Assembly: GCF_018320785.1 (NCBI RefSeq)
Contig: NC_054881.1
Span: 29,342,947-29,406,946 of the forward strand
DNA: 64,000 nt
Source of the DNA: Cheilinus undulatus
Taxonomy: Eukaryota; Chordata; Actinopteri; Labriformes; Labridae
Direction: 5' to 3'
The translations under genes were made by a program, and so were the position numbers. The notes under the pieces are model-generated. The model made no database searches. It saw only the letters and a program-made list of their open reading frames with translations, and had not been told where the DNA came from. Shown piece by piece: positions 33,741 through 46,175 of the stretch; positions within the stretch are counted from its first letter, which is position 1, and each line of letters opens with the position of its first letter.

Positions 33741-35320
33741 AGCGTGTCGCGTGTATGATAGTGAGGAAAAGTATGGGACATTGCCCCTGGTGCTATAGAG
33801 TAGAATACATAGTCTCGAGTGCATTCATATCATTCTCCACTGCTGCTTCACTGTGCATACATGCAGCAGTAGGGATGCACGTACAATATTTATTGCATGA
33901 AAGGAAGTCCCCATGTGGGACATACTATTAATAATGCATTCTCATCCCACAAAGCACTGAGAAGAGTGTAAAAGTCTCAAGTGCCACTGCTCATTTCAGC
34001 CTATTTGCAGTTGCATGATACAGTATGTTGACCTTGGAGAGGGCACTTTGGGATAGCTTATTTCCTTTAATGCATGTCATGATCCCACAGGCTTTGTATG
34101 GCAGGTTCTTACAAAGGTCCTGTAGATTTTTGCATTATTGAAGGACCTTACATCACAAAAGCCTCATGCTGAGGGGAAATTGAATGGTCTTAATTAAATA
34201 TTGTATTTATTTCAAGGGGACTTGCATAGAATAAGTGGTTATCTCTATGATATAACCAAAGGGACAAAAGACATCTTGTTTCACTTACATACATGTTTCT
34301 TTACTATTACTTGTTTGTGTTTTATTTTATAAAACCATACTGGTTAATGAAGAGTTTTGTGGCTCCTTTAACATATAGAAACAAGTTATTTCTATCCTCA
34401 AGATGAAAATTATAGCAATTATTGTGATACTGTAAATCTTATAATATAACCCCTGGGGCAGATGAGAGGGATGTTGCAGAGAGATGTAAGCAGCTGGACA
34501 CAAGTATGTTCTACACAGTAATGCAATCTGTCAGACTAATTCATCTGATGTTGCTGCTCTCCATGTCAATGTGAGTAAGCCATCCTTCAGTTTGAGAAGA
34601 TACAGCCCTTTTTAAGATGGAACAGTTTTATGCTGAAAAAGATGGGGAATGAATTAGCCAAGCAGAAGTGTATTAAAAATTCCTCCTCACTTCCTCATTC
34701 CCTGTGATGCCGTTTGATCTTGCCCTTTTATTCTTTGTAGCCTCGTTCATCACCTTTATCACTCGCTCTCAATTTCTAAATCTGAGGAAAGAATATTGAT
34801 TCCCACAGACTTTTTGTGCCATTCCAGGAATCTAAAATGGACTAATCATCCATGAATCACATCTTAGATGTAATTCCAGTTTTACCTGGGTTCCTTGTGT
34901 TTGCTAATGGAAAGGTAATTCATTCATTTAATAAGCACCTTAGCACATACTTACATTTCGTCTGCTCTTTGAAAAATAAAGGGTGATGGGGCTGATTCAG
35001 TATTCACTAGAATAAAACAAGTAAAGTAAGCAACCTTTTTAAAGAGATATACCATAAATAATACTCAGTTTTCCATTAAGCAAGTCTTAGTTCTGAATGT
35101 GTATTCCAAAGAGGCATCCTGTGTGTGATGATAAAGGAAAACATCATCGCTGGGACTTTTCACAAAATGTATCACTACGCCACAAACAATGCTTATGTCA
35201 TTCTATAAATAAAATAGATTCTATAAATCTATGAGCAGGCCTTAAACACTAAAACATTGCTTCAGTGACGAAGTAACTGTTCACAGTGTTCACTCTGGAC
35301 ACTGATAGGTTCATAGATGA
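33741..35320. other. Repeat-poor segment, candidate conserved non-coding DNA
   Basis: Two balanced, repeat-free stretches (33745-34150 and 34445-34940) lack coding signals but have complex sequence with many homeodomain-type AATTA/ATTA and TAAT words. They could be enhancers of a neighbouring gene. This is inference from composition only. Confidence 0.3.
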
Positions 35321-35327
35321 AGTGTTA

Positions 35328-35529
35328 CTTCATCAGACCCAGTTTGTATGCAGACTTTCCAATCTCAGCTGCTGAACTTGTAACACCTTCTGGGTAGTCA
35401 TGGGTGTCTTGGTGGCCTCTTTCACTAGTCTTCTTTTTGGGTTTTTTCTTTTTTTTTTTTTTGTAAAAACTGATATATAAAGGTCACGAAAAACATTCAA
35501 GGGGTGAATACTTTTTGTAAGCACTGTAG
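35328..35529 (-). mobile_element. Severely deleted Tc1-like element, same family as 7374
   Basis: On the minus strand it starts with the terminus CTACAGTGCTTACAAAAAGT (35529 leftward). It continues through an A-rich junction, then jumps into the transposase segment RRLVKEATKTPMTTQKVLQ, the counterpart of the 8370-8415 block. It ends after about 100 nt with a GGTCTGATGAA-type segment. Most of the element is deleted. Confidence 0.85.
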
Positions 35530-35534
35530 CATGA

Positions 35535-36035
35535 AAGTAGAAAGTAAGGGCTGCAAGCCAACCATCCAGTTTGGTTAAATTGTGGAAGTAGCTGAGTTAG
35601 TGTAGTTAAAGATAATCTGTGGCTGATATTACTTCTATTTGCTGTTTGTGGAATTGATATTTAAAAGTAATATCACACAAGAGGTAAAGATGTACTGGAT
35701 AGTGTCTCTGCTATAATTATCTTTGGCACTTGGCCTGCCAGCTTATGCCTACAATGGAATCACAGCAGTGACGATATTCAGTACAGTATCACTCAACATC
35801 ACTGTGATATTTCCTAAATATGTCTTATGTAGCTCCTCAGAGGTATGTAAATTCCACCACCAGGGGGTTCTCAACTGAAACAGAAACAAAAGATACCAAG
35901 ACTGATGGTGAGTCACTGGGATGATTCTCTGCTTTCCCATTCCCCAATGATCCCAATATAAAAGTTCATATTGTTCCTGTGATTTATTAGAAAAGGTTAT
36001 ACTTTTATCAGCTCTAGATTCATCTCAAAGTGAAA
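35535..36035. other. Intergenic DNA, no gene seen
   Basis: No exon or repeat recognised. Confidence 0.4.
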
Positions 36036-36039
36036 TATT

Positions 36040-37248
36040 CCAAGTAATTTTTGGTTTTAGTCTTGATGATTACAGCTTACAGCTCACAAAAATCTAAAAT
36101 CCACTAGCTCAAAATATTAGAATATTGTGGAAAAGTCCAATTTAAGGTTTTCCGAGCCTCTATTCTTGCTTTCTGGTTTAGTACATACAACTGCAATCAT
36201 GGGGAAGACTGCCGACTTGGCTTTTGTCCTGAGGACCATCACTGACACCCTTCACAAGGAGGGTAAGTCACAGAAGGTGAGTGCTGGAGAGTGCTGTTCT
36301 CAGAGGCTGTATTCAAGGAAAGTCTGCTGGAAGGGAGAGGTGTGGTAAGAAAATGTGCTAAAGTAACAGGGATGAGCTCATCCTTCAGAGACTTGTCACT
36401 CAAAGCAGGTTCAAGAACTTAAGGGTGCTTCACAAGTAGTGGACTGAAGCTGGAGTCAGTGGACTAAGAGCCACCACGTCCAGGAAATGGAATACAAGCA
36501 TTGTGTTCTTAGTGTCAAGCCCCTGTCCTGAACCAAAGACAACATTATAATCATCTCACATGGGCTAAGGAGAAAAAGATCTCTTGTTTTCAGATTAAAC
36601 TAAATTTTGAATTCATTTGTAAATCAGGGCCCCAGAGTCTGGAGGAAGATCAGAGAGACACAAAATCCAAACTGCTTACAGTCTAGTGTTTTCAGTTTCC
36701 ACGGTCAGTGATAGTTTGGGGTGCCATGCAATCTGCTAGTGTTGGTCCACTCTGCTTTATCAAGTCCAGAGTAACCGCTGTCAGCAGTCTACCAGGAGAT
36801 TTTGGAGCACTTCATGCCTCCATCTGCTAAGAAGCTTTACAGAGATACTGATTTTCCTTTTCTTGCAGGACTTGGCACCTGCCAACAGTGAAGCTGAAAC
36901 TACCAGGAACTGCCGACCATGGTGATACTGCGCTTTATAGGCCAGCCAACTGGCCTGACCTGAACCCCTTAAAGAATCTCTGGGGAAATGTCAAGAGAAA
37001 AAAAAGACACCAAATTCAACACTGACAAGCTGAAGGCTGTTATCAAAGCAACCTGTGGTTCATAACAACCCAGCAGTGCCACAGACGGATTGGCCACATC
37101 ATATACATGCAGTAATTTGTACAAAGGGAGCTCCGACCAAATACTGAGTGCACAAAGGAGCATAATTTTCCCAAAGGTCAACATTTCTATATTATAAAAG
37201 CTTGTTTTGGACTGGTGTTTAGTGATATTATAATATTTTGAGATAGTG
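36040..37248 (+). mobile_element. Nearly full-length degraded Tc1-like transposon
   Basis: The left part has GATGATTACAGCTTACAGCTCA and CAAAATATTAGAATATTGTGG; the right end has TATAATATTTTGAGATAGTG, its inverted partner, but the outermost right repeat is missing. The transposase starts at ATG 36199 (MGKTADLAFVL...HKEGKSQKV) and is then broken by frameshifts and stops. Catalytic core traces follow: a TTTTCAGATTAAACT segment (first Asp, then a stop), QDLAPANS (second Asp, near 36868) and PDLNPLKNLWG (near 36957), where the catalytic Glu has become Lys. It therefore cannot be active. The family differs from the elements at 7374 and 26425. Confidence 0.92.
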
Positions 37249-37447
37249 GTTGAGAAGACCATGCTCTTTTTTATCTTGTTTAAAGAGACCTAACACTGAT
37301 CCACCATGAGCAAAGCATTTCAGCAAAAAAAAAATCTACATTTTGTTCTTTAAATTAAAGAGCAGTTAACATTCACTTCTATCTACTACTTTGATTTGTT
37401 CATATGTTTTCAAGTAGATATGTTTTCAAATATGATCATAGAGATAT

Positions 37448-38337
37448 TGTAAAATACCAAATAATCCCCAGGTCCCAATTAACTGCCAGGTGTGGCAGTA
37501 CATTTTGACAAATAAATGCCTGTTCCAAATAAATGCCGGGTGTAATTATTTAAAGCGCCGATATATGACTGAGATGAGAACCATATAGAATCAACTCCCA
37601 ACTCCCCCTCCATCCTGTTCTTCTCCCTGTTTGAGCTCCATAGCTCCGCCCCTCTCTTTACGTGCCTCCTCGCGGATGAGAATGTCTGCTGAATTGAATA
37701 CTGACGGTGGCAAAGCACTCGTGGAGTGATTTTGCTCTGCTTTTCCACTGAAATCAATGGCCGAATCACCGGCAAGAAAACACTTCATCTCATCACGAAC
37801 AAATTCTACACAGGACCGAACACCGCCATTGATTCAACTTCTCACTGAGCTGAGATATGGAAGCTACAGCGGCCAATAGGAACGCTCCCTCTGACCTGAG
37901 CCTGATTGGCTGTGAGCACTAGCCTCCTCATTGGCTGCGGCACCCCCGTCCCTTGCTGGTTTTCTCAAGTGAGACAGCAGTGCCATGTCCTGGTGCAGCG
38001 AAAAAATAAAAAGTATGACATTAACTTTAAACTGTCTGTCGTCAACTTTGTGTTTGTTTAGTTCCTTACCAGTATTTAAAGTGTTTAGAGAGTGTTGAGT
38101 TGACAGAAGAAGACAAAAGTATAACTATGGTACTGTAATCTTGTCTTAAAAATGTAAAGGTGATATTCATACTGGTGTTAATAAATACTTTGATTAAATT
38201 TACCATATTTTTCCAATTTTTGCTAAGCAAGATTTTTATGAGAAAAGAATTAAACACCTATTCCAAATTGCCGCCTGGTCCCAAATAAACGCCTGGTCTG
38301 CTCAGGGATTGAGACAAATAAATGGTATTTTACAGTA
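37448..38337 (-). mobile_element. TA-flanked non-autonomous element, copy A
   Basis: The ends read TTGTAAAATACCAAATAA on the left and, in reverse complement, CTGTAAAATACCATTTATTT on the right, each next to a TA. That suits the TA target site of the Tc1/mariner/pogo group. The body matches 52745-53265 in reverse complement over several hundred bases. Words such as AAATAAATGCC and AAATAAACGCC repeat near both ends. Open frames inside show no transposase motif. Confidence 0.7.
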
Positions 38338-39480
38338 AACAAAAAGGTCTGACAGTTTTGAAATCATTTATATTTTCTGAATAAATAATTCTTATGTTAA
38401 GGTGAAGAAGTACTGCATTTGCAAACTGTGGGAAAATGTTTCCTACTTTTTTCATGTGTTTAGAGTTGTCTTTTTCCCCATTTTTTGTTGTTTTGCATGC
38501 ATGTGTGTCTACCCTCAAGTCATATGAAATAAGAATGAACATCTGCAACTTTTGCAATCAACAGATGAGTCTCACTGAAACACCCTCTGTTTCTGGCCTT
38601 GAAGAACACGCATACAAATTTATAAGGAAGTTAACTCTGCGATTGGAATCTGCACTGTTGTTACTTCAGAAAGTTTTTGTGCAACAAAGTGGTGCTTAAC
38701 TTTTAGTTGAGTGGAAAAGCTATTCTTTTTTAACCTTGGAAACAAAAAAAAGTAAAATAAAAAATCTCAACTTCAGGCCTACTTACAACTTTTTCTATGC
38801 TTTGGAGCACATTTTTTAATCTTCTGTGATGGACTGTGGGAGCAAAGAAGAGAGTCGGGGTCATGTGTTTTTTTTTAAGTTTGTGGAAGAGAGCCTCCAA
38901 TAAAAGCACATGTAATCTAATGATGTTCCTGTACTCATTAGTTTATAATTTTATGGCAAAACTTGTATTAAATGCTTTCAAGTGTATGATGCACTACTAA
39001 ATACTATATGCAGTTGAAATTCAGGCCAGAATAGTTTTTTGTCATTCCTGATAAATCTCATCTTTATTTGAGTGGCCTAGTGTAGCCAACAGACTATAGT
39101 GAATAATGTATAAAGGTCTGAGTCACATGAGGTTTAATCCTGAAGTTGAGGCTAGGAATGGGGTCAGTGGCAGGTCACGAAGAGGGAAACTCTCCAGGGA
39201 AGAACTTGCTGAGTATTTGCTCTTTCCCATATTAAAGCACTTCTCTAGCCAACATTTTAAAACTGAACACTAATTCAATTACTTTTTTTAAACTGTTGTT
39301 AATCATTCCTTTGATAAAAGCTAAGGGTTTCAACAAAGTAAATCAAAGCTGGATTCACATGTATTGAATTCTGGGTTAAGCAACTCTTCACAGCAAATTG
39401 GCTTGATAAAAGAGGAAGGGGCAAGGCTTCTTTGAAGGGAGTCTCCCTGGATCCTAGAATCAAGTCTGAAAATCATATCT
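38338..39480. other. Intergenic DNA, no gene seen
   Basis: AT-rich, with small open frames at 38330-38699 that lack any domain. Nothing else is supported. Confidence 0.4.
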
Positions 39481-39720
39481 CATTTTCAATTTTTCTATTG
39501 GCGTAAGTTAATTCCATGCCTCCTTCTTTCTCCATCTGAATTTCATTGTGTCTGCCTAATCAGCCTGAGGCAAAAATGATCTGCTAACATTTCATTTCTC
39601 CATGAATATTTGATTGTCAAAAATTGCCCTGAGGGAACGAACTGGGCCCAAGGTTCGGTTTTGATTTGCGATTAAACTATCAAGAAATCAATTTCATCTG
39701 CTTTGAATAATTCAAGGTTT
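39481..39720. other. Candidate conserved non-coding element
   Basis: A repeat-free segment dense in homeodomain-like words (TTTGCGATTAAACTATCAAG, CAATTTCATCT, TCAATTTTT). It has no coding signal. The candidate enhancer role is inferred only from composition. Confidence 0.3.
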
Positions 39721-40693
39721 AATGGAATGAGAAATGGCAAAAGGGGCATGGGTTATGAGATGGTCTGAGTGAGTGTGTGTATGAATATGTGTATGTGAGA
39801 GCTGAGGGGGTTTATGGGTGATGCAGGGGGTTGAGCCATTTAAATTGATAGAAGGGCTCCACAATGTAGTGCAAAAAGGCTGAGGAGCTACTGTCATTTC
39901 ACCTGTACTGCTGGTGTGGCATGTCAATGCTCTGTCTGTGTCAGCAACTTGATTTATTTTTTTTTTTTTTGGTCAAAGCATTTCCAAAATCCTGATTTAT
40001 TTTCTTCTTTTCAAAGAATTGGAAACAACCATGAGCATAATGCCAGATTCAGTTTAATTTAATCTGAGAATAGCCTTCATAATCTGCATATACATTGCAC
40101 TAAACATTGACGTGGTCTCAGTGATTGTCTCCCATTGGTTTCTGGAGTGCATGTTTAAAATTGATAGATGGCAGTCATCACATTGGAGATGTCAACCTAG
40201 ACATGTACAAAGATGTGAAGCTACAAAGTACCAGTGGCTTCCTAGCTAATGGCTACATCTTGCCTGCTTGCAGTCAGAACAGTCACACCCTCGACAAAAT
40301 CCCTATCCTTTAGAACAACCTGTCCTGAACTTAGGATCTGGACCCAAAAAGGGTTGTGGGCCAATTTTTATTAAGTTGCTCATTGGCAGGGCAAAATGAA
40401 GTCGCAGCACCTTTTGAAAGGATTTAAACAAACTTTAATGACTGTTTTCAGCTGAATTCTCATTGACCCCTAAGTTATCAGTTACAGACTCTTCTCCCTC
40501 TGCCTCAGTTTCACGCTGCCTTGTATTTAAGTATTCTGATCTTCTTTATATCAGTTAATTATCAATAAAAAGCAAATTCCTAATATCCCTTGAAACTATA
40601 TGAGTGCCAAATGTTTTAATAATGTTTGATTAATATGGAAGTGTTAACATTTATGTGTTCCTCCATAAACATTTAATACTAAGGGAATATTAC
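39721..40693. other. Intergenic DNA with short TG-rich patches
   Basis: GTGTGTATGAATATGTGTATGTGAG near 39774 is a decayed TG repeat. No gene recognised. Confidence 0.4.
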
Positions 40694-41516
40694 CAAATAA
40701 TTAGGGCTGTACCGATTTTTGTATTCATCCTGCGCCGTCACAATTTGGTGCACGTAGTCCCACGACAAATACATCCAACCATTAAAATGAAAAAGAAATG
40801 GGACAGTATTTACCCGCCAATCTTGGTGGCAGTGGTGCTTGCTAAATCACCAGGGCAGCAGAGGAAGTAGCAGTGGGCATATGAAAACACACGAAGAAGA
40901 AAAGTTGACTCCCGGCTCCTACTGCATGGGAGGCACAGCAGCGGGACCCGCTGCATTTTTCTCCCTCTCCTCATCTCAGCACAGCTTTTAAAAAGACTCA
41001 GGATGTGAGAGCAGAGAGGTTCGGAGATATTACCGCTGAAAATACATTTAAAGGCGAAACCTTAACAGGTATAAGTAGAAAACACCAACGACAAATGTGC
41101 GTTATATGCTCTGCTCAGACTCTGTTGCAACATTTATTTTAAATATTTCAAATCAGCAGATTTTAGGCTGTTTTCTGTGTTAAAATATAATATATAATCA
41201 AATATGTTTTCCCTCTTTAAACCTTATGCTTAATATATCACAGGCTGTATGAACCATCACTGATAGTTCTAAATAACACTGTATAGAACAAAGGATTGAT
41301 TGATTGATTGAAATGTATATTTCAGACATGTAAAAAATAGTTTTAGCTGCGCTTACACTAGTAAAAGAAAAAAAAATAGTGAGTGGCATCTAGAATTATA
41401 AATCTTGGACTTTTCTTTTCTTACCAATGAACCAAACCCGTACCAAACCATGACCCCAAAACTAAGGTACAAACCAAACCATGACCTCTGTGAACCATTA
41501 CACCCCTTCAAATAAT
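40694..41516 (+). mobile_element. hAT-type non-autonomous element with perfect 8-bp duplication
   Basis: CAAATAAT occurs at 40694-40701 and again at 41509-41516, flanking an 807-bp element (40702-41508). It starts TAGGGCTGTACCGA and ends GAACCATTACACCCCTT. The ends are imperfect inverted partners. An 8-bp duplication is characteristic of hAT insertions. No transposase frame is inside. Confidence 0.85.
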
Positions 41517-41995
41517 ATTTCAGTATAGTGCACACCCCTGGCTCATGTGAGTGACAGAGACACACACAGTGAGAGCACGCACATACACAGAAACAGCGCT
41601 GCAAGATGGTCCTCCATGAGTAAAGAGGAGCTTTAAAGCAGGAGGTGAAGGTATGTCTGTGTTTTTCCCTCAAAAGAGTGAAGCCTCAAGTCTGCACTAC
41701 CAACACGTCCTTGAGCGTCCTTGCCGCTGTTTGAAGATGAACAAATGCTGAAAGAGACTGAGCCACTTTGCAGTTACTTTGGGGGACATATGACACTTGT
41801 ATGTGCAGATCTGCCTCACTGCAACAAGAATCTAAATCACAAACACTGGCACTAATAAACAAGCATGGTTAACGTGAAACATAGCTTGTGACACTGACAA
41901 ATTCCAATGGCCAAAGTGGCTTGTTGGAGTCACTCTGGTACCTGCCACGGCTCATGAAAAGATACTAGCTAGAGGAATAGAAATGCAAAATGTTT
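41517..41995. other. Intergenic DNA, no gene seen
   Basis: No exon or repeat end recognised. Confidence 0.4.
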
Positions 41996-42790
41996 GTTTG
42001 TTTGTTTATTTAGATCCCCATTAGCTTTTGCAAGGCAGCAGCTATTCTTCCTGGGGTCTTTCAATTTCCATGAGTGACACAAACTACATACAGAAGAAAA
42101 TACATATAAGGACACACACTAGTATACCAATACACACATAACACTCAAGACGGACACTGAAATCCAAAATTACAAGCTCCTAAATTGAATCATCGCAACA
42201 CATATATCATGTCACACACAAAAGATGCCATGACCCAACACTAAGAACAGAAAACAAAAGCATACATAATTATTTAAATTGGAGCAACACCATAAGTGAT
42301 AATATAATATAATACGACATAATATGATAATATAATAATATGGGCCCAAGTGGTACCCCTACAGTTTCTCGGGGAGCACTAATGGATGAAATTATGAGTA
42401 GAGTAATAAACTCTTAGCTTTATTTCAAAATTTGGCATGTTTTTTTTTGTTGTGTAACATAATATGGAAGGGCATTCCACTCCATCATAGCTCTGTATAT
42501 TGCTGTACGTTGAGAAAGTGATCTGGGTAAGATAAAATAACCAGCAGCCTGTTGAGTTGAGTACTTATGTGTCTCAGAATTAAAAGATAATTTTTTTATA
42601 AAAGATGTTTGGCATCTTTTTTGTAATTATATTTCTGATGAATACCATCAGCAAATATGTCAGTCTGTTCTTAACATCCAGCCAACAGAGACTTACATGC
42701 ATTTTACAAATATTTGTCCTTGTTCCACAGCAAAGTACAACACGTGCTGCTTTATTTTGTACAAGTTGTAATTTTCTAATGTTGATGTAA
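41996..42790 (-). mobile_element. 3' end of a jockey-group LINE
   Basis: On the minus strand the reverse-transcriptase C-terminus reads IRKLQLVQNKAARVVLCC, MHVSLCWLDVKNRLTYLLMVFIRNII (42600-42786), and, after a gap, YRAMMEWNALPYYVTQ (about 42445-42500). A 3' UTR then runs to GCTAATGGGGATCTAAATAAACAAACAAAC at 41996-42030. The motif order fits Rex1/L2-like fish LINEs. It is 5'-truncated and carries frame breaks. Confidence 0.85.
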
Positions 42791-43705
42791 AGAATCAAAA
42801 ATTTACCAAACACATAGTAACCTCTTTGAATGTTGCATTTCTTTAGTTTAAATCCTCCACTTTGGGCGGTTGTATATAGCTTGGGCCCTCTAGAGTTATC
42901 CTCCAGTACACAGTCAAGTAAGGTCACATACATGAACACGAAGTTAAACAGCAAGTAGTCTAAAAGGCAAAGCAGGGCAAGTTTATACAAATAAACTTGC
43001 CTTGCCTTGCCTAAAATGTTATCAGCGAAGACGCTGCAAACATTGCCTATACTTCATATGAGAATCTAAAATGCAAAAGGCTTAGGAAGACCATTTGATG
43101 TCATCTAGCTGCTTTAACTCCCCCCAACAGTCCCACCATGATATGCACAAATATGTCATCCTGTGCTCTTGTCACTTTAACAGATGACAGTGCTGGTGTT
43201 TCTTCACAAGAAAAAAAAAAAATAAAGCTCTAGTGACTGCATGCAACGTGACCTTGTTGAAAGTTGTTGTGAAAGGCTACACAACTGGCTGCTACTTAAC
43301 AAAGCCAACAACCTTTGTTCCAGAGCAGATGTCAACATGTTCTGTGCTTCGTTTGAAAAAAGTTACCAAGCATACTCCAACAAGCTTACTTTGGCTGCTT
43401 TTCGTCGGTTTACATTTTAATCTTTGATACAACTTTTTAAAAGATCTTAGCTCCTAAATCAGGACAGGTGAGTTATGCGATGCTTGGAGAAAGAGGATGC
43501 TTTCAAAGAGAGATTCAAAAGCAACCTATTTCAGGGCTAATAACTTCCTAGTTGGATAGAATGTAAACAGAAGTTTACATGGCTTGCTGGAATGCTTTCA
43601 TAAACATCATCATTAGAGGGAGTCAGCTGCAGTAAGCTTGCAAGATATAATTGGCCAGGCTCACAGAAAGCAGGTCACAAACATGTGGCTTGTAAAATAT
43701 TCAAG
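42791..43705. other. Intergenic DNA, no gene seen
   Basis: The minus-strand open frame continues into 42990 but only its C-terminal half is LINE-like. The rest is AT-rich, with no supportable gene. Confidence 0.4.
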
Positions 43706-44377
43706 GTTGTAACTAGGGCTGGGCAATTAATCGCAAATTAAATCACAATATGGCCTGCTGCAATTTTCAAATTGCAGAGGTTGCAATATTTTTTTAACTT
43801 GAAATGTGTCAAAAAAACAGTTTAATAAATCAATTTTTTTTGCAGCAGAGATTTTATATGGTTATGCAAACCATTAAGTGTCAATTTTTTTGTAATGGTT
43901 TACAAAAATCCTTCTTTTTGTGTTTTATGTATGTTTTTCTTAATCAAAATGAGTGACATAAAAATGATAATGCCCTTAAACAAAGCAAGTGACATCACAT
44001 TTGCAATACAAGCCAAAATAGTTAGCTCATTCTATCTAAAAGTGATGAAGCCTAGTGTTAGTTCACAAAAGTCATACCCAAGCTGTGATCAGCTGGTAGC
44101 CAGCTTCACCTCCTCCACCCCAGTTACCTCCTTTATAGCTTAAAGCTTGTTGCGCCCCCATTGTCAGATTCATGCTACTATGGCTTCATTGCTTCGGAAA
44201 CAATTTCATTGTTTTCAATACACATGGTCTTATTAATGAAATTATTTATTGCTTATATTTGTCAAAACACACACAAGATTAACCAAAAAGAATCACATAT
44301 TAAACCGCAATCACAATATTTAGGAAAAAAAATTGCAATTTGATTATTTTTGCAAATCGTTCAGCCCTTGTTGTAAC
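43706..44377 (+). mobile_element. hAT-type non-autonomous element with perfect 8-bp duplication
   Basis: GTTGTAAC at 43706-43713 and at 44370-44377 flank a 656-bp element. It begins TAGGGCTGGGCAATTAATCG and ends AAATCGTTCAGCCCTT, so the ends are near inverted repeats. This start is common among fish hAT MITEs. Part of the body recurs at 27997-28082. No transposase. Confidence 0.88.
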
Positions 44378-45735
44378 TACTGCAGACATATTTTTACACT
44401 CATTTCCAACAAGACAGCCATGATAGTAAGCAGATGGAGACATAATTTGCCATGTTGACATAACTGTGCTAACAGTTGCTTACAGTTTGCTTGATTAGCT
44501 TGTTAGCACACTGGCATTGGCTTTTTGGATTGAGGCTGGTTAAATAATATGTCAAATAAATGTCATATGTCATGTCATAGTTGTACTGCAGACAGGCTGA
44601 CTCTCCAACAGCACCAGAGAAAAAGTTAAACTGAAACATAGCTACAAATGGAGAGAAGAAAAAAACACTGGAATGCAGTTCGTGTTAAAAATGTATTTAC
44701 CTGTCTCACTCCTTTCTATATAGCTTCATCCCCTTCTTGTGTCCTTGAGCAAGACTCTTATCTGCAGACAGCTGACCTCTGACTTCAATCCTGTACAGAA
44801 CGGCATAAAGCAGTACCATCTCATTCAATATGGTATCACAAAATGCTGCTAACCCAAGGATTAACCTGTGCTCGGGTGTCAACATTGGAAAGTTGTGAAC
44901 TTACTAGGATCTAAAGTTTTGTTTTACTGTCATTATACTCTACATTAAGGTGTCGGTACTTCAAATGTTAATGTGATGCAGAAAAGCTTTTAAAATGCAA
45001 GAGCTCAGAAGTTCAGGAGCTCTCCTACAGGGATGTACTCGGAATTTTTGTGTTACATCTCAAAAGATCGGCCAAAGTTTCAAGTAAAAGCGTTAAAAAA
45101 GCTTTCCTGTATTTTTTTTAATCTCTATTGAGTAGCAATAACACATTAAGTTACTTAATGAATAAAAAATGTTAAAAAACAGACAAAAAATCTTAAGCAT
45201 TGACTATAAACCTCTTAAAAATAACGGAAAAGAAAAATAGTTTGAACTGTATCCCAGCTCTGCTTGCTGCATTTTGTTTTAAATATTATTTGTTCTTTGA
45301 CTAGTACATTACAATATATCACCGACAGCTGACTTCCCTCTTCCCAGGTCTAAGCCTTGACTCTTTCTTCTCTTAAATTTCTGCCCTGCTTTAAAACTGC
45401 ACAGCTTCCTCACCCACAATGATAAGATGGCAATATGCATTTAAGAGGTCAATTTAAGGCATTTACTGCGAGAGGATAGCCTGCAGAGTGGCTCATTTAA
45501 ATTCACGCTTTGTAATATTTCATAACTCGACTTCTGACCTCTTGTCAACAGTTTCCTCGCTTTTGATTTCCGAACTACAATGATTAAAATTGAGGAGTGA
45601 GTGTAAGGTTTTATGGATGCTGAGTATAAATACCAAATTAGTGATGCATCTCTAGAACAGTTTGGGAAATGGGACTGACAAGGAGTGTTGACACATCATC
45701 AAACTGAGACTGATTGCTTGAATAATTGGTTTGTA
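44378..45735. other. Intergenic DNA, no gene seen
   Basis: AT-rich, with no recognisable exon. Confidence 0.4.
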
Positions 45736-46175
45736 CCTAATTATATTAGAGTGCCCTCTTGGGCGTGTGTATGATTATGTGTGAGAAGTGCTCAGTGTTC
45801 CTGTGGTGGCTGTGTTCAGGGATGGTGGTCGGCCAGGGGGAGCTTTGCTCCAAGGAAACTGGCAGATTTACTTTCTAGCGGGGGCTTCGATCAAATTCTC
45901 AGAGCAATTCTCCAGAACCACAATTAAATTTTAAAAGTTTACAATCACTTTAGGGAGCTGTAGAGAAAGAGGGAAGAGCTGGAAGGGCGACCTGGTGTTT
46001 TTGTTCTCAGGCTGTGATAAGAAGGCAGCCTCTAAGTGAGTTAAATGAGAAATAGCGTCAGCACAGCTGTTGTTCCATTAAACGCCCCCTGAGGAGGCTT
46101 TAGAGGGGGTCTGATACGGGCAGAGAGCCAGGAGGCCTCACTGCATCTGTTACCGATTATTGGTTTGGTGGCAGA
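45736..46175. other. Candidate conserved non-coding element
   Basis: A repeat-free, GC-balanced stretch with complex sequence and no long open frame. It stands out from the AT-rich flanks (for example GAAACGCCCCCTGAGG-like content near 46080). Possibly regulatory; inferred only from composition. Confidence 0.3.
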
